From contig CM069876.1 of the NCBI GenBank assembly GCA_036172665.1, positions 34,937,001 through 35,001,000 on the forward strand: a stretch of DNA of 64,000 bases. The letters run 5' to 3'. Positions 23,626 through 35,255 of the stretch are shown one piece after another (the stretch's first letter is position 1; each line of letters begins with the position of its first letter). The notes beneath the pieces are model-generated. The model searched no databases and was not told where the DNA came from. It worked only from the letters and a program-made list of their open reading frames with translations. Source of the DNA: Prosopocoilus inquinatus (lineage: Eukaryota > Arthropoda > Insecta > Coleoptera > Lucanidae). Position numbers and translations under genes: made by a program.

Positions 23626-26596
23626 TATAATATCTATCTTACTTTCAAGGTTAAACTAATTGGTACTCAGCTTTGACAATAATTCTTTTCCGTTGTGACT
23701 TTAAAGGTGATTCAACAAGAGAATGTTTTTCAAAATCAGTAATGGTGGTTATCTTAAAATGTTTTGAAAAGAAGCTTCTCATTCACAATCAGAATTTTAC
23801 ATTAAATTAAAATTTTAAAGAAAATATCTAAGTAAATTCATTTTAAAATCATACATCTAAAGTACGTTTTTGGCTGTAGCTATAATTAGAAAATTTCAAA
23901 CGAAAAATCAGACTTGATCATGCAATTGTCTTTTTTTTAGTTAATATTTTTATGTAAAACTTATTGGGGCTTTATTTACTGTTTACTGAGGTGTACGTGA
24001 AAATCTTGAATAAACAGTTCGCTTTACGTAAGTTTTCTCGTTAATTTTCCGTTCTATGAGTATTTTTTTGTGCGGGTCTCAAATCTCCTGATTTCATAAT
24101 TCGTGGTACGCTATTGGTGAATTTCAATCTTTTACTGAAAATCTTAGAGAAAAAAAAGAAAAAGCACTTTGGCTTGGCCAGAGTCAAGCGTTTTGGTTCG
24201 ACCATCTTCGACATTCTACTTTCTGTAAGCCTAGCGGGTGTTTTAAAATTTAGCAGGTTTCCAAGATTCTTAACAATCTCTTAATAACGGTGCATAGGAA
24301 ATCTAAAAATTGCTATTATTTTAAAAGAAGAACAAGAAGAAGAAAAAGCGTCAACTGACTTTGAACAAAACCAATGTTCGTGAAAAGTTCTCATGTACAA
24401 GGTGACTACGCGAGAGTTCCTATCCCCTTTAACTCTTTTATTTTTGATTACAGAAAAAAATGTTTAATACAAAACTTAAAGAGACTAATTCAAAGTTTCT
24501 CTGTGTGGTCACAGAAAAAACAATTGATGGTCGGATAAAAGAGATATAAACTAAACTTAGGTTTTTTTTAATGGAACACCTTGTATTTTATTACGTTTTT
24601 CGATTCGAAATGAAATTCTAATGGAACTATATGTATAAAAAAAACTAATAGTGTAGAAGATGTGTATAAAATAATTCCTGCTTAATTTTTTCATTTTTTA
24701 TTTTAGAAAGAAAAAAGGATGAAAAAGTTGTAGAATTTATTTCAGTAGTGCTACAGATACTCACAACAAACAATTGAGCGTCGGATACCCCAGAAAAATA
24801 AACGAAGTTTTGGTTTTAAATAAAATAACACTAAATAAAATTTTAGCTTAACATTAAATCGATTTAGATGTTTTCTAAAAATTAACTTTTTAACTAGAAA
24901 CGAAAAATATTTCGGAAAAATTGAATTTTAAAAAATGATTAAAAATTTAACGTAAAACATATTCAAAGCATCTTCAATTTTTTTTACGCAAAGTGTAAAT
25001 CTTTTTAACATGTTTTGTACTACATCTCTTAGTATAAAAGGGTCAGTATTCAAGTTTTCTATTTCTAAAATTCAAAAATCAAATAAATTAAATAGGAATT
25101 ATTTTATAGACACCTTCTACATTATTGATTTTATTATATACGTAGTCTCAGTAGAATTTCACGTAAAAATAAATAAATAAAGTAAAATGTTTAGAATAAA
25201 TTAAATAATAAGCAAAGTTAATTCGTGATCTTTATTTTTTTTTACGTTTTGCAATTGTTTCAAACATTCGCATAACAATAATACTTGATGGTTCGGACTT
25301 AAGACGGTGAAGCGTAAATTGTGAACAAGAAGAATAGAATAATGTGAAAATTAGAAACTTGGGAAAAATGCAAAGCAAAACGGGAGAATACATTCAAGGG
25401 AATTCCGGTCGGTTCAATTTCTCCGTGCAGTTTCAAGTGAACATTCTGAATGTGTTAGTATGGTTGACTAACTAATTGTTTAGGGAGGTCTCGCTCAATC
25501 GCCCTAACTTGACAGTTAGGCAACCATATCTACACATTTAAAATGCCTATTCATGGAGAAATTGGGCTAGAACCCTTCACGACTATTATTCTAACAAGAA
25601 AAGACACCAAGACCGAAAATAAAAAAAGAAATGAAACTTGTGGGTGTGTAGTCCATCTTAGGGTGAGTGAGAGTATTTTTTTATTGGTCCAAAAGTGTTA
25701 TAAGGGAGTCAAAATTTCTGGGTTGTTCGATTTTTGGCGAATAAGTCTGTTACCTTCCCTTCACGTGGATTGCCATGATTATCAATTTTTTTGCAAATTT
25801 TGTAACATGGAGGCTTGAACAATTTTTCTAATCAATTTATAAGTCCTTTAAGGGGGTGAGAACCCCTCTTGGGATTTTCGACGTTTGACAAATCATTCGC
25901 TAATCAAGAGAGAAAAAAAATGTGTACAAAAGTAGTTGCTTCTGAAACTTCTCTCTAAATATCTAAAAATTATCAACTAATTCAACTTACCCTTTACCCT
26001 CCCTACCTAAATATTCTTGCTACTAAAAAATTGCTTGATTTCAGGTTATTTAATTGTATAAAGTGTGTTGCCTATACGGACATTTCACTCTGTATGTATT
26101 AAGAAATAAATACTCTAACACAAAAATTAAGTTCTTATTTGTGGCAATCAAAACCGAAAATACTAAAAACTTTGACTGCTTTAAAGCGCCTTTGAGCTAA
26201 CAAAACTATTCTATACTCACCCTACGACTACTCATTTACAAAATTATTATTATTATTTTTTAATTACGTATTCGGAGACTTCCCTCGTGAGAATATTTGA
26301 AGGGAAGAGGAGTAAAAGGTGAGAAAAACCTTGTCAAAGAAACCAAGCTAAAGAAAGTTAATAAAGCAACAGAATGAATTGATTCGATCACTTCTGAAGA
26401 GGATGGATAACTCAGAATAATTAAGAGTATGTCAAGGAACAAACAAGTGAAAAGCAGGAATTGAAGAGAATTTATTTAAAAAAAAACGTGGAAGGCGATT
26501 GCAGAGGAATAGAAAAAAAAGTGGTGGTCTTTTAATATTCTAAACGCAGATATCGTTTTTTAATCACGCAAACTCAAAATCGAAAATGAAGGCTCA

Positions 26597-26718
26597 TGGT
26601 GTTTTCCACTGATTGCTTTGAAGACTCTCATGGTATCTCCATCTTGGTTTAATCTCAAGTAAAAACAGAGGATGGAGATACTCTCAGAGTCCTCTAGGGC
26701 AATCATTCGAAAACGCTA
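26597..26718. mobile_element. palindromic MITE, family 3
   Basis: GTGTTTTCCACTGATTGC pairs with GCAATCATTCGAAAACGC; inner GGTATCTCCATCTTGG with GATGGAGATACTCTC. Related to 17162-17275. Confidence 0.62.
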
Positions 26719-26771
26719 CAAGTTTTTTGAATGAAAAAGCAAAGGATTCTCTTCTTCATTCCTGAGTATTT

Positions 26772-26962
26772 TCATAGATCGCTGCTCGCCACTCGAATCT
26801 GGTGCTTATTGAGGATGTGAAATCGCAAGTAGTTTTTCCTGTAGGTCGCAAACGGACAGTAGGGGCATTTCCTCGTGGGGGATTTCCCGCATTCGTGTCG
26901 GACGTGTCGCTGGAGATTGTGCTTGTGACTGTAAACCTTGGAGCATTTGTAGCAAGAGAATC
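26772..26962 (-). CDS. lola: lola alternative last exon, finger pair
   Basis: Encodes 63 residues. Finger 1: C4, C7, H20, C25; finger 2: C33, C36, H49, H54. The linker is CGKSPTRKC, so the usual aromatic before the second finger is missing. The acceptor is TTCATTTTTAG and the stop is TGA. It lies at the 3' end of a dense cluster of four such exons within 1.2 kb. No AATAAA is seen close to the stop. Confidence 0.88.
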
Positions 26963-27152
26963 CTAAAAATGAATCACATCAGTTTCTCGCATTTTTAATA
27001 ACCACTTCTCCTCGCCTTACACTTTCTATTTAATTTCTTAACCGATTACTATTATTAATTATTAAGCAAAGCCGGTTTGGAATAGGTTTTATTTATTTAT
27101 TTATTTTCTAAATCAAACTTGAAACTATATGGTTCACGTTAATGTATTCCGA

Positions 27153-27352
27153 TCAAATGCGATGGCAGTATCTCAAGTGGGCCCTCAAAGTATCTTTGCG
27201 CTTCGCGATGTAATTACAGCCATCGACGATGCAGCTCAGGGTGGCGTTCTTGCCGCACTCGTAATTCTTGTGCTTCCACAAAGACGAATAGTGTTTGTAT
27301 TGCTTGTTACAGACATGGCAGGAGTATGGTCTCTGTCCGATTTCCTCTTTTC
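27153..27352 (-). CDS. lola: lola alternative last exon, finger pair
   Basis: Encodes 66 residues. Finger 1: C12, C15, H28, C33; finger 2: C41-x4-C46, H59, H64, ending two residues after its last His. The linker is CGKNATLSC, atypical. The acceptor is GTGTGTTTCAG, the stop is TGA, and overlapping AATAAA copies lie from 27088. The gap to the preceding exon is 122 bases. Confidence 0.89.
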
Positions 27353-27474
27353 CTGAAACACACCCTGTATATAGACGGATCCTTTCAATTCTATTTATTA
27401 AACGATTTAAAATATTCACAAGTTCAAACAGTAATACTTAATTAAAATAATTTTGTTCAGTTTTCGTGCTATTA

Positions 27475-27662
27475 TTATTTATTTGCATGCACGGTGATTA
27501 TGTGTCTTTTTAAGTTGCTGTTCCTCGTCGACCTGTACTCGCAATCCGGGTAAGTACACCTGAAGGTGGGTTGTATTCCGCAGTCGTATTTCACGTGGAT
27601 GTACAGCGAATGATCCTGCTTGTACCCCTTGCCGCACTTATCGCAGGAATAAGGATACTCTC
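27475..27662 (-). CDS. lola: lola alternative last exon, finger pair
   Basis: Encodes 62 residues. Finger 1: C7, C10, H23, C28; finger 2: C36-x4-C41, H54, H59, followed by ANK and the stop. The linker is CGIQPTFRC. The acceptor is CTTTGTTTCCAG. The last two codons (AAT AAA) themselves form a poly(A) hexamer at 27478-27483. Only 106 bases separate it from the preceding exon. Confidence 0.89.
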
Positions 27663-27768
27663 CTGGAAACAAAGGATGCTAGGATTACCAGAGATACTTA
27701 GAAAAATGCGTGGTTTCAATCTCGTTTTAATGACGCGAATTAAACTGCGCGTTAAATTTAAGTTAAAC

Positions 27769-27953
27769 TTAAATCTTGGAATAGTGCACGGTGTGGTGGT
27801 GCTTCATCATGGTGTGACGAAGTTTGAAACCGCGGTGGCACGTCGGGCACATGAAAGTTGGCTTTTTGTCACACTGGTACTTGAGGTGTCTCCAGAGGGA
27901 TCGTTTGGCTTGGTAACTTCTGCCACATTTGTCGCAGGAGTATGGTCCGTTAC
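27769..27953 (-). CDS. lola: lola alternative last exon, finger pair
   Basis: Encodes 61 residues. Finger 1: C7, C10, H23, C28; finger 2: C36, C39, H52, H57 within a His-rich run (KHHHTVH). The linker is CDKKPTFMC, with Asp where Gly is usual. The acceptor is a T-run then CAG; the stop is TAA. First-transcribed exon of the 26.8-27.95 kb cluster; its DKCGRSY finger resembles DKCGKGY of the exon at 27475, its likely duplicate. Confidence 0.89.
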
Positions 27954-28100
27954 CTGAAAAAAAGCACAGGACGTGTGTCAGTAATTATAAACGTTAGTGA
28001 GATTGAGACTTGACCGAGACATTTAAGGTGACCACGACATAAAATAATTTCTCCCCTAAAACAAAAATAATAATGTTAATTATTAAGAATGACAGAAAAA

Positions 28101-28445
28101 TATAGGGTGATACGAAACTTTTGTCTTTTATAAATACTGATGCGGTCTTCACATCACCATATTCTGTTAGAGGTTCTAGGGTTCGGTTGGATTGATCACA
28201 TATCGTGTTAAGAGCTTCTAGGATTTTTGTATTTGCCGCTTCAGATTAATTGACCTTGAAACATAAACGTCATTTTTTTCCAAGAGGCACAAAATTACAG
28301 TGAACAAATTAAACGCTAAACACCGCATGAATGTTATAGTATAATAATCGTCGTCCTCTCCCAAATGTTACGCCATTATATATGTATTTTCTAGAAGCGA
28401 CGTCCGTCATAAGAAACATACAGGGTGATACTAAACTTTTATCTT
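28101..28445. repeat. two direct copies of an AGGGTGATACNAAACTTTT end
   Basis: ATAGGGTGATACGAAACTTT at about 28103 and ACAGGGTGATACTAAACTTT at about 28420, each followed by TGTCTTTTA or TATCTTTTA. Probably ends of related elements. Confidence 0.45.
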
Positions 28446-28737
28446 TTAATTGATAACCCCATATAAAAGGGGCATATCTGCAAAACTTGATAGGTCATTA
28501 AATAAACGTGTGTTTCGTGTTCTGTATGTCACATGGTCAGTATTATTTAAGCCTTCTGGGCCTCAGTGAATCCAATTTGTGATGTTTTGACTGGTAAAAT
28601 TAATAGAATAATTTTATTTGGAGATGCAGTCAATTGAAGACACTCAAGACACTTAAAATTGGCTGCGGGATAACGCGATATAAATTGCTGTAATATCTTG
28701 ACCGTTTATACTCTCATTTGTACCCAACTGCTGTATT

Positions 28738-28882
28738 ATACGGGGTGTATTGAAAGTGACATTGAAACAGCTTACATTTGTTTCTGACCCAAATGTAACC
28801 TGTAAGTTTAACCCACAGACACAAATGTAAGTTGCTTGCACATCACTTCACTTGGTGTAATACTTTCTACACACCCTGTATA
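28738..28882. mobile_element. small palindromic element, GGGGTGTATTGAAAGT ends
   Basis: TACGGGGTGTATTGAAAGTG loosely pairs with AATACTTTCTACACACCCTG, and CTTACATTTGTTTCTG pairs with CAGACACAAATGTAAG. Confidence 0.55.
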
Positions 28883-29339
28883 CTGCATTATATTACACAC
28901 ACACACGCGCACTTATAATGTCTTCAATTGACTACATCCTCGAATTAAATTAATATTTCTATATCTATCGATTATTTACGGATGGCGTCGTGGACAAGTC
29001 AGCAAAAGGTTCAGAAAAGGTTATACAATATGGTGGCCTAAATGTAACTGTTTTCGAGAAAAGAAATAATGGAGATTTCTGCACCTAAAGTAACGTTCCT
29101 TTGGGAATAAACGATTTACAATGTCATTTTTGCAAAAAAAATTTTTTTTTTCATAACTCAGATTAACTACTATATTTGGGCCATCATGTTTTATAACATT
29201 TCATGCTGATTTAAGCTGTCCCCGTGTGAAATTAATGTACTAATAGACGATAACAAATTTCATATAATTTACGTCACATTTTTGACAAAATGTAAATATA
29301 AACATGTACGTTACATAATATTTTACTCCTATATCTCCT

Positions 29340-29976
29340 ACACAATGCTTTTTTTTAACGTGTTAACTTTTGTTTTACATATTTCTGTTTTTAATAATCG
29401 ATTATACAATTTATTACAAAATACACACTACCAGAATGACAGGTGTGTCATTGATTTAATTATTTACGATTAAAAGTTGAAATTATTAAAGAACAAATCA
29501 ATCGAGTAGGTCAACGTTAAAAATTAATTTATCATTTTGCTCTCCACATTATGACATCAGAAAACAAATGTCTGTTTACACCGTTGAAGAAAGCGTCGAA
29601 ATTGTTTTGTTTCCGTTAATTTCGGAACTATGTAATTTAAATAAACGTCTGATTTTAGTAATTTTAAATGAAATTATTTATCCGTTCCCAAAACTCTCCT
29701 GATGTTTGCAGCTTAGGCAGAGCTGACGTTAATTACATTTTGACTTTGGCCTACTCGGTTAACATTTATTACTCCTATTAATTTGAACTTTTAGTGTTAA
29801 AATATTGAAATTAACAAAGCACAGATTATTCCGTTAATGTGTAGTTTGTAATAAATTGTGTAATCGATTATTAAAAACTGAAATTTGGCTAAAATCTTTG
29901 GCAGAACAAAAGTTAACACGAGGCAAAGTTTTCCCCATGTAAATCCCTATGGCCACAGTTAAAAATAGCACTGTAT
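29340..29976. mobile_element. palindromic element, family 4 (copy 1, 5' arm eroded)
   Basis: Shares TAATCGATTATACAATTTAT and the right end GTAAATCCCTATGGCCACAG plus TTAAAAATAGCACTGTA with the element at 32108-32611. Confidence 0.6.
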
Positions 29977-29980
29977 ATAT

Positions 29981-30585
29981 ACTGGGTGTCTCATAACCTA
30001 CGGAGGAGATTAAAAGGGCAGCTAGGGGAGATCAAATGAAAGAGTTTTTTTAAATAAATGTTTGGTAAAAACGCAATAACTAAAAAGTTACAAGAGTTTA
30101 AAGTGAAATTAATTAACAAGCAAAAGTTTCTCCCTGTAGTAATATTTTACGTTTTAAAATCAAATTTGAGACATTTATGAGTTAATTGAACACTGCTTTA
30201 CAATAAACAACTATTAAAAAAAAATTTAGTCACGTTAAAGTTATGGCTATTTCATTTTTTCTTGTAATGTCCAAAGACGGGTTTTTATGCCGTTGTGCAC
30301 CGCCGACTAATTAAAAACAAAACTAGGAAACAGATTAACATAGACATTTTATGAGTGGTGGTTTTGATAAATTTAGAGTTTATTTAATAATAAAGTTGCA
30401 TTTTGTGAAATAATTTTTATTAATTAAGAAGCTAGTGGTGTAAATTAAAGAAGAAATTAAGATAGTTAAGCTGCTGTAACTTTCTTATTATTGGGTTTTG
30501 GTCAAAAACGAATTAAAAAAAAAGCTTTATTTTGATGTCCTACAGCTGCCCTTTCAATCTCCTCCGTAGGTTGTGAGACACCCAG
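29981..30585. mobile_element. MITE with ACTGGGTGTCTCATAACC ends
   Basis: ACTGGGTGTCTCATAACCTA plus CGGAGGAGATTAAAAGGGCAGC pairs with GCTGCCCTTTCAATCTCCTC plus CGTAGGTTGTGAGACACCCAGT. About 42-base arms, flanked by TATATAT on both sides, directly abutting the previous element. Confidence 0.78.
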
Positions 30586-31204
30586 TATATATATACTTAA
30601 ATTTATGTTTTGTCAAGAATTTGACACAAATTACATGATATTTACGACCGCCTATTGGGGTCTAAAATTAAGAAATACTGGTGGTATTAGATCGTAAAAA
30701 TTAATTATGTAAAGGAAAGAATTATTAAATTTCGTTTCTGTTTTCGGTTCGTTCAGTCGTGATCATACTCCGCGCTTTTAATACATCGAGGTATTTTTGT
30801 TTATGTAAAAAAAGAAAAATCAACACAACCACAAAATGATATTCAGGAATAGTATATGCGAATCATATTTTGATTGATATTTAAACTTCATTTAAATATC
30901 AATTAGAATGAGTTTGACGATTTCTTGACCGTTTACTTTTCATTCAAAAACTGGACGACTTTGAAAAATTAAACAAAATTCGATAAAAAATATAAAAAAT
31001 TGTAACAATACCCGAATTATAGTCATCATACTCAGTAGAGATAGTTATGATGAGAACCATCTGTCGATTTTTCGAGAAACTACAATTACGTATTTTATGA
31101 AAGCGTTTTGTGTTTAAAAAACAGTAGATTTGAAGCTTAAACACGAATTAGAAAAAACTGTTAAAACTATAGGGTTGGCATCAAGATGAAACTGAAAAAA
31201 TATC

Positions 31205-31530
31205 GTTTAATTGCGACTATGGGCAGGCGAGTGGCTCTGCACTTAGCATAGCCGACTTTGAATGTCGTGTCACTTGTCGGTGTGGGTTCGAATCTCACCA
31301 GGTCCATGGATTTTTACTACTTTAAGCGTGTAGCAAGTCAACTATGATTGTAGTGGGGCTCTCTAGCATCCTCTGGATAGCTCTTTCGGCCCTAAATGGA
31401 GCATCATCAGCAGAAGAATAGCTCGAAGAACTCCACCGCAATCCAAATGACTCGCCCGAAATACGAACGGTAAGCCTACAATATGCCGTAGGTCGGTTGA
31501 CGGCGCGTCTCAGGTTATTTTCTTGAACTT
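31205..31530 (+). mobile_element. tRNA-Ser-like SINE
   Basis: The head has a T-arm (GTGGG-TTCGAAT-CTCAC, B box), an anticodon-like arm CGAC-TTTGAAT-GTCG whose loop would read UGA (Ser), a long variable region, and GCGAGTGGCTCTGC in the A-box position. It is not a working tRNA: the acceptor stem does not pair well. A unique GC-rich body follows to about 31530. Confidence 0.6.
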
Positions 31531-32107
31531 ACATAAGATAGAGTCATATTTTAAAACGACTTAATTTAAGCTCTGTTATAATATTGGTGTAAGCGGCCAT
31601 TATAATGATTATACAGGATCTCGCTGTGCTTGACTCACTTACTAATACTACATTATATTACATTATTATTACTATATTTGTGTTAAATGAATATTCGGTC
31701 ATTTCGGTCGCTTTTATGAATCATTCGAACCTATCGATAGCTCAATTCCCTCCTTCTTACACCAGCTACTGTTTTTAGTGTTCTGCATTGTACAGGCGGA
31801 TTAAATGTTAGATTTGTGAACTCGGAGGACTTTATAAACTGTCTATACTTTAAAAAATCGCTCATTGGTATTTGGAATTCCGCGGAAGCCCCTCAGATTT
31901 CTTGGCCTGCACTGTTTGATAGGATTCCCAAAGAGCTGCAAATGTGTATTTTTAAATATAATTTAATAAACATTTATTTTTGCTTACCTTAACATTTGAT
32001 TTATGTATCACCCCCAATAATCAATTGTCAAAAGTTGATAATTATTGATTTACGTGCGGTATAATTTTTTTTATGAACTCTGGGCACCACTCAAGCCTGC
32101 TTCACAC

Positions 32108-32611
32108 TATACAATGCCTTTTTTTAACTGTGGCCATAGGAATTTACGTGCTAAAAATTTTGCCTCATGTTAACATGTTCTGCTCAACATTTTTGGCAAA
32201 TTTTTATTTGTGTTTCTAATAATCAATTACATAATTTATTATAAAATAAACCTTACCAGAATAAGAGGCGCTTTATGAATTTAATTATTTTAATATATAA
32301 ACTTGAAATTATTGACGACCAAATACGAATCGAGTAGGTCAAAATCGAAAATTAATTCGTCAGACAGACATTTAGACGCCAGCGACGAATTTCTCTTTAA
32401 CGTTGACCTACACGATTCATTAAAAATTTCCACTTTTAATATTAAAATAATTAATTTAAAGATGCATCTGTTATTCGGGCAATGTGTAATAATTATGTAA
32501 TTGATTATTAGAAACTGAAATTAGCCTAAAATTTTGAACAGAACATAAGTTAACACGAGGAAAAATTTTTAGCACGTAAATCCCTATGGCCACAGTTAAA
32601 AAAGCACTGTA
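32108..32611. mobile_element. palindromic element, family 4 (copy 2)
   Basis: TATACAATGCCTTTTTTTAA plus CTGTGGCCATAGGAATTTAC pairs with GTAAATCCCTATGGCCACAG plus TTAAAAAAGCACTGTATA. Inner arms include AATCAATTACATAATTTATT. Confidence 0.72.
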
Positions 32612-32879
32612 TAAATAAACACAGTGATTTTGAAATGAAAAATCATTAGCATCATATTTTCGAGCTCCACAGAGTCATTCCCGTGATTACTATGTATATG
32701 TGATTTATTTCCGGTTTGCTTTTGTTTATTCAAAACGTTTGATAGTATTACAGATCACAAATCTGGCATTTTTTTCTTATTTTATGATTATGATTATCAT
32801 ACACACAGTCTAGAAAATGAATGCGTATAGTAATGAGCGTCCGTGATGTATGAAACTTCCCATATCGGATCCATCGCTA

Positions 32880-33285
32880 AGTTTAGATGATGACGAATAT
32901 AGACGAGTGCACAGCGGTGAGCTTTCATGGAGTTGCCATCAGCATCACATCCGGAACGATAGAGCACGCCCCGGATCCTAAAAGCTCTAGAAAACTCCGG
33001 TATCTACAGTTTAAAAGTACGCCTGAGCTCTGCGGGGGCTTCGGAGGAGTTTGTAAAACCAAACGGATAGCAAATCAAGCAAGCAGTCTGGTTCCAGTAT
33101 GTAACCTACGTTAGTCCAATGTATTAATTATTAATATTAAGTCAGTAGGGCTTCGTGTAAGTCTCTACCTCAGTAAGACCATGTAAGTCGCAGCTATTTT
33201 TTCATTCTTTTAATAAATGTAGTCCTTATTTTGACTACGTCCCTCATTACGGCTACCCCTAAATAATAACTGTAACATTTGGTGA
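32880..33285 (+). mobile_element. possible LTR fragment with primer-site-like junction
   Basis: A GC-richer block, an AATAAA at about 33212, and AACTGTAACATTTGGTGAAG near 33265-33285 resemble an LTR end (ACA) followed by a TGG-type primer site. The matching second LTR and any coding sequence were not seen, so this is tentative. Confidence 0.28.
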
Positions 33286-33850
33286 AGCGTCATGGCTTTA
33301 CCGTAATAATATCATTTAGTTTAAGCTTAAAAGTGACAAGATTTGAATGGTCAAGCCAGTCGAATGTGAACCAATAAATAATACAGTTTATACACCTGTC
33401 TTATAATTCCTTAACAATCCGGGTTATATCAATGAAAGTTGTTACTAAACCTCTGTTTTTATCTTTCTTTTCTAGAAAGATAATAGGTTTCGTTTTTTGT
33501 AGGGTAGCTAGTATTAAACGGCGACACACGGATTTTAATACTGGACTGCTTTTAATTCATCTTTATTTAAATTCAACGTCAAGTTTCAAGGTCGATTTTT
33601 TTTTAAATTCGCTTTTAGTTGTAAGTATAGGTTTTCCTTTTGCGCATCATTTTGAGATATCTAATTAACGACTTGAGTTCAGTAAACACTTTAAATAAAT
33701 TGATTGATGTTTTTGATTAAAGGATTTCAGTTCAGTAACACCCTATACAGCCCGCTAAGTGCACTTTATTCTCGTTTTGTAAAATATTTTCGTTTAATTT
33801 CGTCCGTATCACAAAGTTTTATTTACAGTGTTCATAACAACAACATTTTA

Positions 33851-34038
33851 TTAAATTTTCTTGTGAACATGGTTGATGTGCCTGACGACGCTGGGCTTTT
33901 GAGAGAATCCCTTCTTACAAATTGGACAGCAAAACAACTTCTTCTTGTCACATTCGTACAATACATGCCTCCTCAAAGTATTCTTGTGCTGATAACTGCG
34001 CATGCATTTCTCGCATTGGTAGCATCCCTTAGGCGATT
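33851..34038 (-). CDS. lola: lola alternative last exon, finger pair
   Basis: Encodes 62 residues. Finger 1: C9, C12, H25, C30; finger 2: C38, C41, H54, H59. The linker is CDKKKLFCC with an additional Cys at 37. The acceptor is TTAAATTTCAG and the stop is TAA. AATAAA is at 33765-33770 (minus). It lies 186 bases below the exon at 34225. Confidence 0.89.
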
Positions 34039-34224
34039 CTGAAATTTAAGTTTATTAGTGAAATAGGTTCTAATTCGCTGAGAGTTACCTTCTGCAAATT
34101 TGATTGATACTCTACGAACACTCCCAGTAAATTGACGAACGAAGAGGGTTCTTAATTAAATAAGTATTAAAACGAAAGTCAAACATGAAATAGATATAAT
34201 ATACCTAAACAAGCAACATAAATT

Positions 34225-34442
34225 TTACAGCTCGCTGGATTTGGATATGGTAGAAGAGTCAATGTCGCACTTGTGAATGCTGTAGATATGACGCCTCAGG
34301 GCGTTTCGCCTTTTCGATCGGTGCGAGCAATAAGGGCACTGATATAGGGGTTGGCGACGGCACTCATAATTTACGTGTCTTCGCAAATTATAGCGCTGAG
34401 TGTACGATTTTCCGCAAGTTTCACATGCGAACCTTTGCGTAT
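34225..34442 (-). CDS. lola: lola alternative last exon, finger pair
   Basis: Encodes 72 residues. Finger 1: C7, C10, H23, C28; finger 2: C36, C39, H52, H57. The linker is CRRQPLYQC. A 15-residue Ser-rich tail follows (DIDSSTISKSSEL). The acceptor is GTTTTTCTTTTTAG. The exon lies directly between the DUF4806-like module and the exon at 33851. Confidence 0.9.
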
Positions 34443-34604
34443 CTAAAAAGAAAAACACAGAGTAACCATTCCCGAAAAAAACATAAACCAAACATTACAC
34501 CGTAACATGTATGTATATTCACAGGAGCCAATATGATTTTAAAATGATTAAAAAACACAGTGCCACTATATTGCTTTAATAACACGATATAAAAGGAATA
34601 ATAA

Positions 34605-34723
34605 TTATAAATCGGATGCTTCTATTAATCCAGCCGCTATTCTTGTTTTTGCCTTAACCAGCCAATGTTTCATGACACGTTCTATTTCGGATTCTTCTGC
34701 GTTTTGCATTTTCATGACAGCAG
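34605..34723 (-). CDS. DUF4806-like module, exon 4 (C-terminus)
   Basis: Encodes the last 39 residues, including ESEIERVMKHWLVKAKTR, which matches the end of the DUF4806 domain (acidic stretch, E-x-x-I/V, W-L, A-x-x-R). The acceptor is TTGTTTTTCAG. Its phase (two bases to complete a codon) fits only if exon 3 ends after AAAAG at 34775. ATTAAA, a variant poly(A) signal, follows on the minus strand near 34574. The stop is TAA. Confidence 0.72.
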
Positions 34724-34774
34724 CTGAAAAACAAGTAACTTCCAGCAAGTGTTTGGAAGAAGATTGATACTTGC

Positions 34775-34934
34775 CTTTTATAGCCTTCGCCAACAACAGA
34801 CACCCAAACACCTTCTTCCTTTTCCAGCCAATCCAGCTATAACCCTGAGCAAACCTGTTTGTTACCACCTTCTGCATCATCTTCCTAGTGGTGTCCTGGG
34901 CCGTAACCCCACGTATCTGACAAAGTTCCTCCAC
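34775..34934 (-). CDS. DUF4806-like module, exon 3
   Basis: Encodes 53 residues starting VEELCQIRGV and including the region between the LV-x-x-L-x-x-I-x-G motif and G-x-x-x-W-x-G-W-K-x-K-x-F-x-x-L, characteristic of DUF4806. It starts in phase 0 after TGTAG. No GT donor keeps the reading frame, but AAAAG|GCAAGT is a strong GC-type donor that joins perfectly to exon 4. The 51-base intron is a multiple of three without a stop, so retaining it would add 17 residues. Confidence 0.74.
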
Positions 34935-34983
34935 CTACAATTCACATCGGATTTAACGAAACACACCAATCCTCCTCACCTAC

Positions 34984-35195
34984 CAATTTGTTGTAATGCT
35001 CCTCGCGAAATAAATAGTCTTCAAGCTGTTGCAACTCCTCGTCGGAATCCAGCGGAAACTTGAACCTCATGAATATGGCCCTCTGAACGCTGCTGAAATC
35101 CTCCTTGTTTTCCACGAGCAAATTCATGTCGCGCTGCAGGTGGAAAACCCGCGTGTTTAGCAGGTTTAGAAGCCTCAGGGTTTCCGATTCAAACT
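34984..35195 (-). CDS. DUF4806-like module, exon 2 (coiled coil and domain start)
   Basis: 212 bases. Begins in phase 1 and ends in phase 0 at TTG|GTAGGT. The first half (LRLLNLLNTRVFHLQRDMN) has heptad spacing of Leu/Val typical of the coiled coil before DUF4806. The second half (FKFPLDSDEELQQLEDYL) matches the domain's start: F-P-L, E-E-L, L-E-x-x-L. This is the firmest evidence for the family assignment, made by recognition and not by a search. Confidence 0.76.
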
Positions 35196-35255
35196 CTAAA
35201 ACATCAGAGTTTAAACACAGCCATACATTAGCTATTCCTAATGGGTGCTAAATAC

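Larger units (their letters stand above)
21375..26771. other. large intron, no exon seen
   Basis: 5.4 kb with one large palindromic element (22320-22968), a degraded repeat (23452-23625) and otherwise unremarkable AT-rich sequence. I found no array-type exon. Confidence 0.5.
27954..33850. other. large intron packed with transposon remnants, no exon seen
   Basis: 5.9 kb between exons. It holds several palindromic elements, a tRNA-Ser-like SINE and a possible LTR end, listed separately. No finger-type exon found. Confidence 0.5.
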
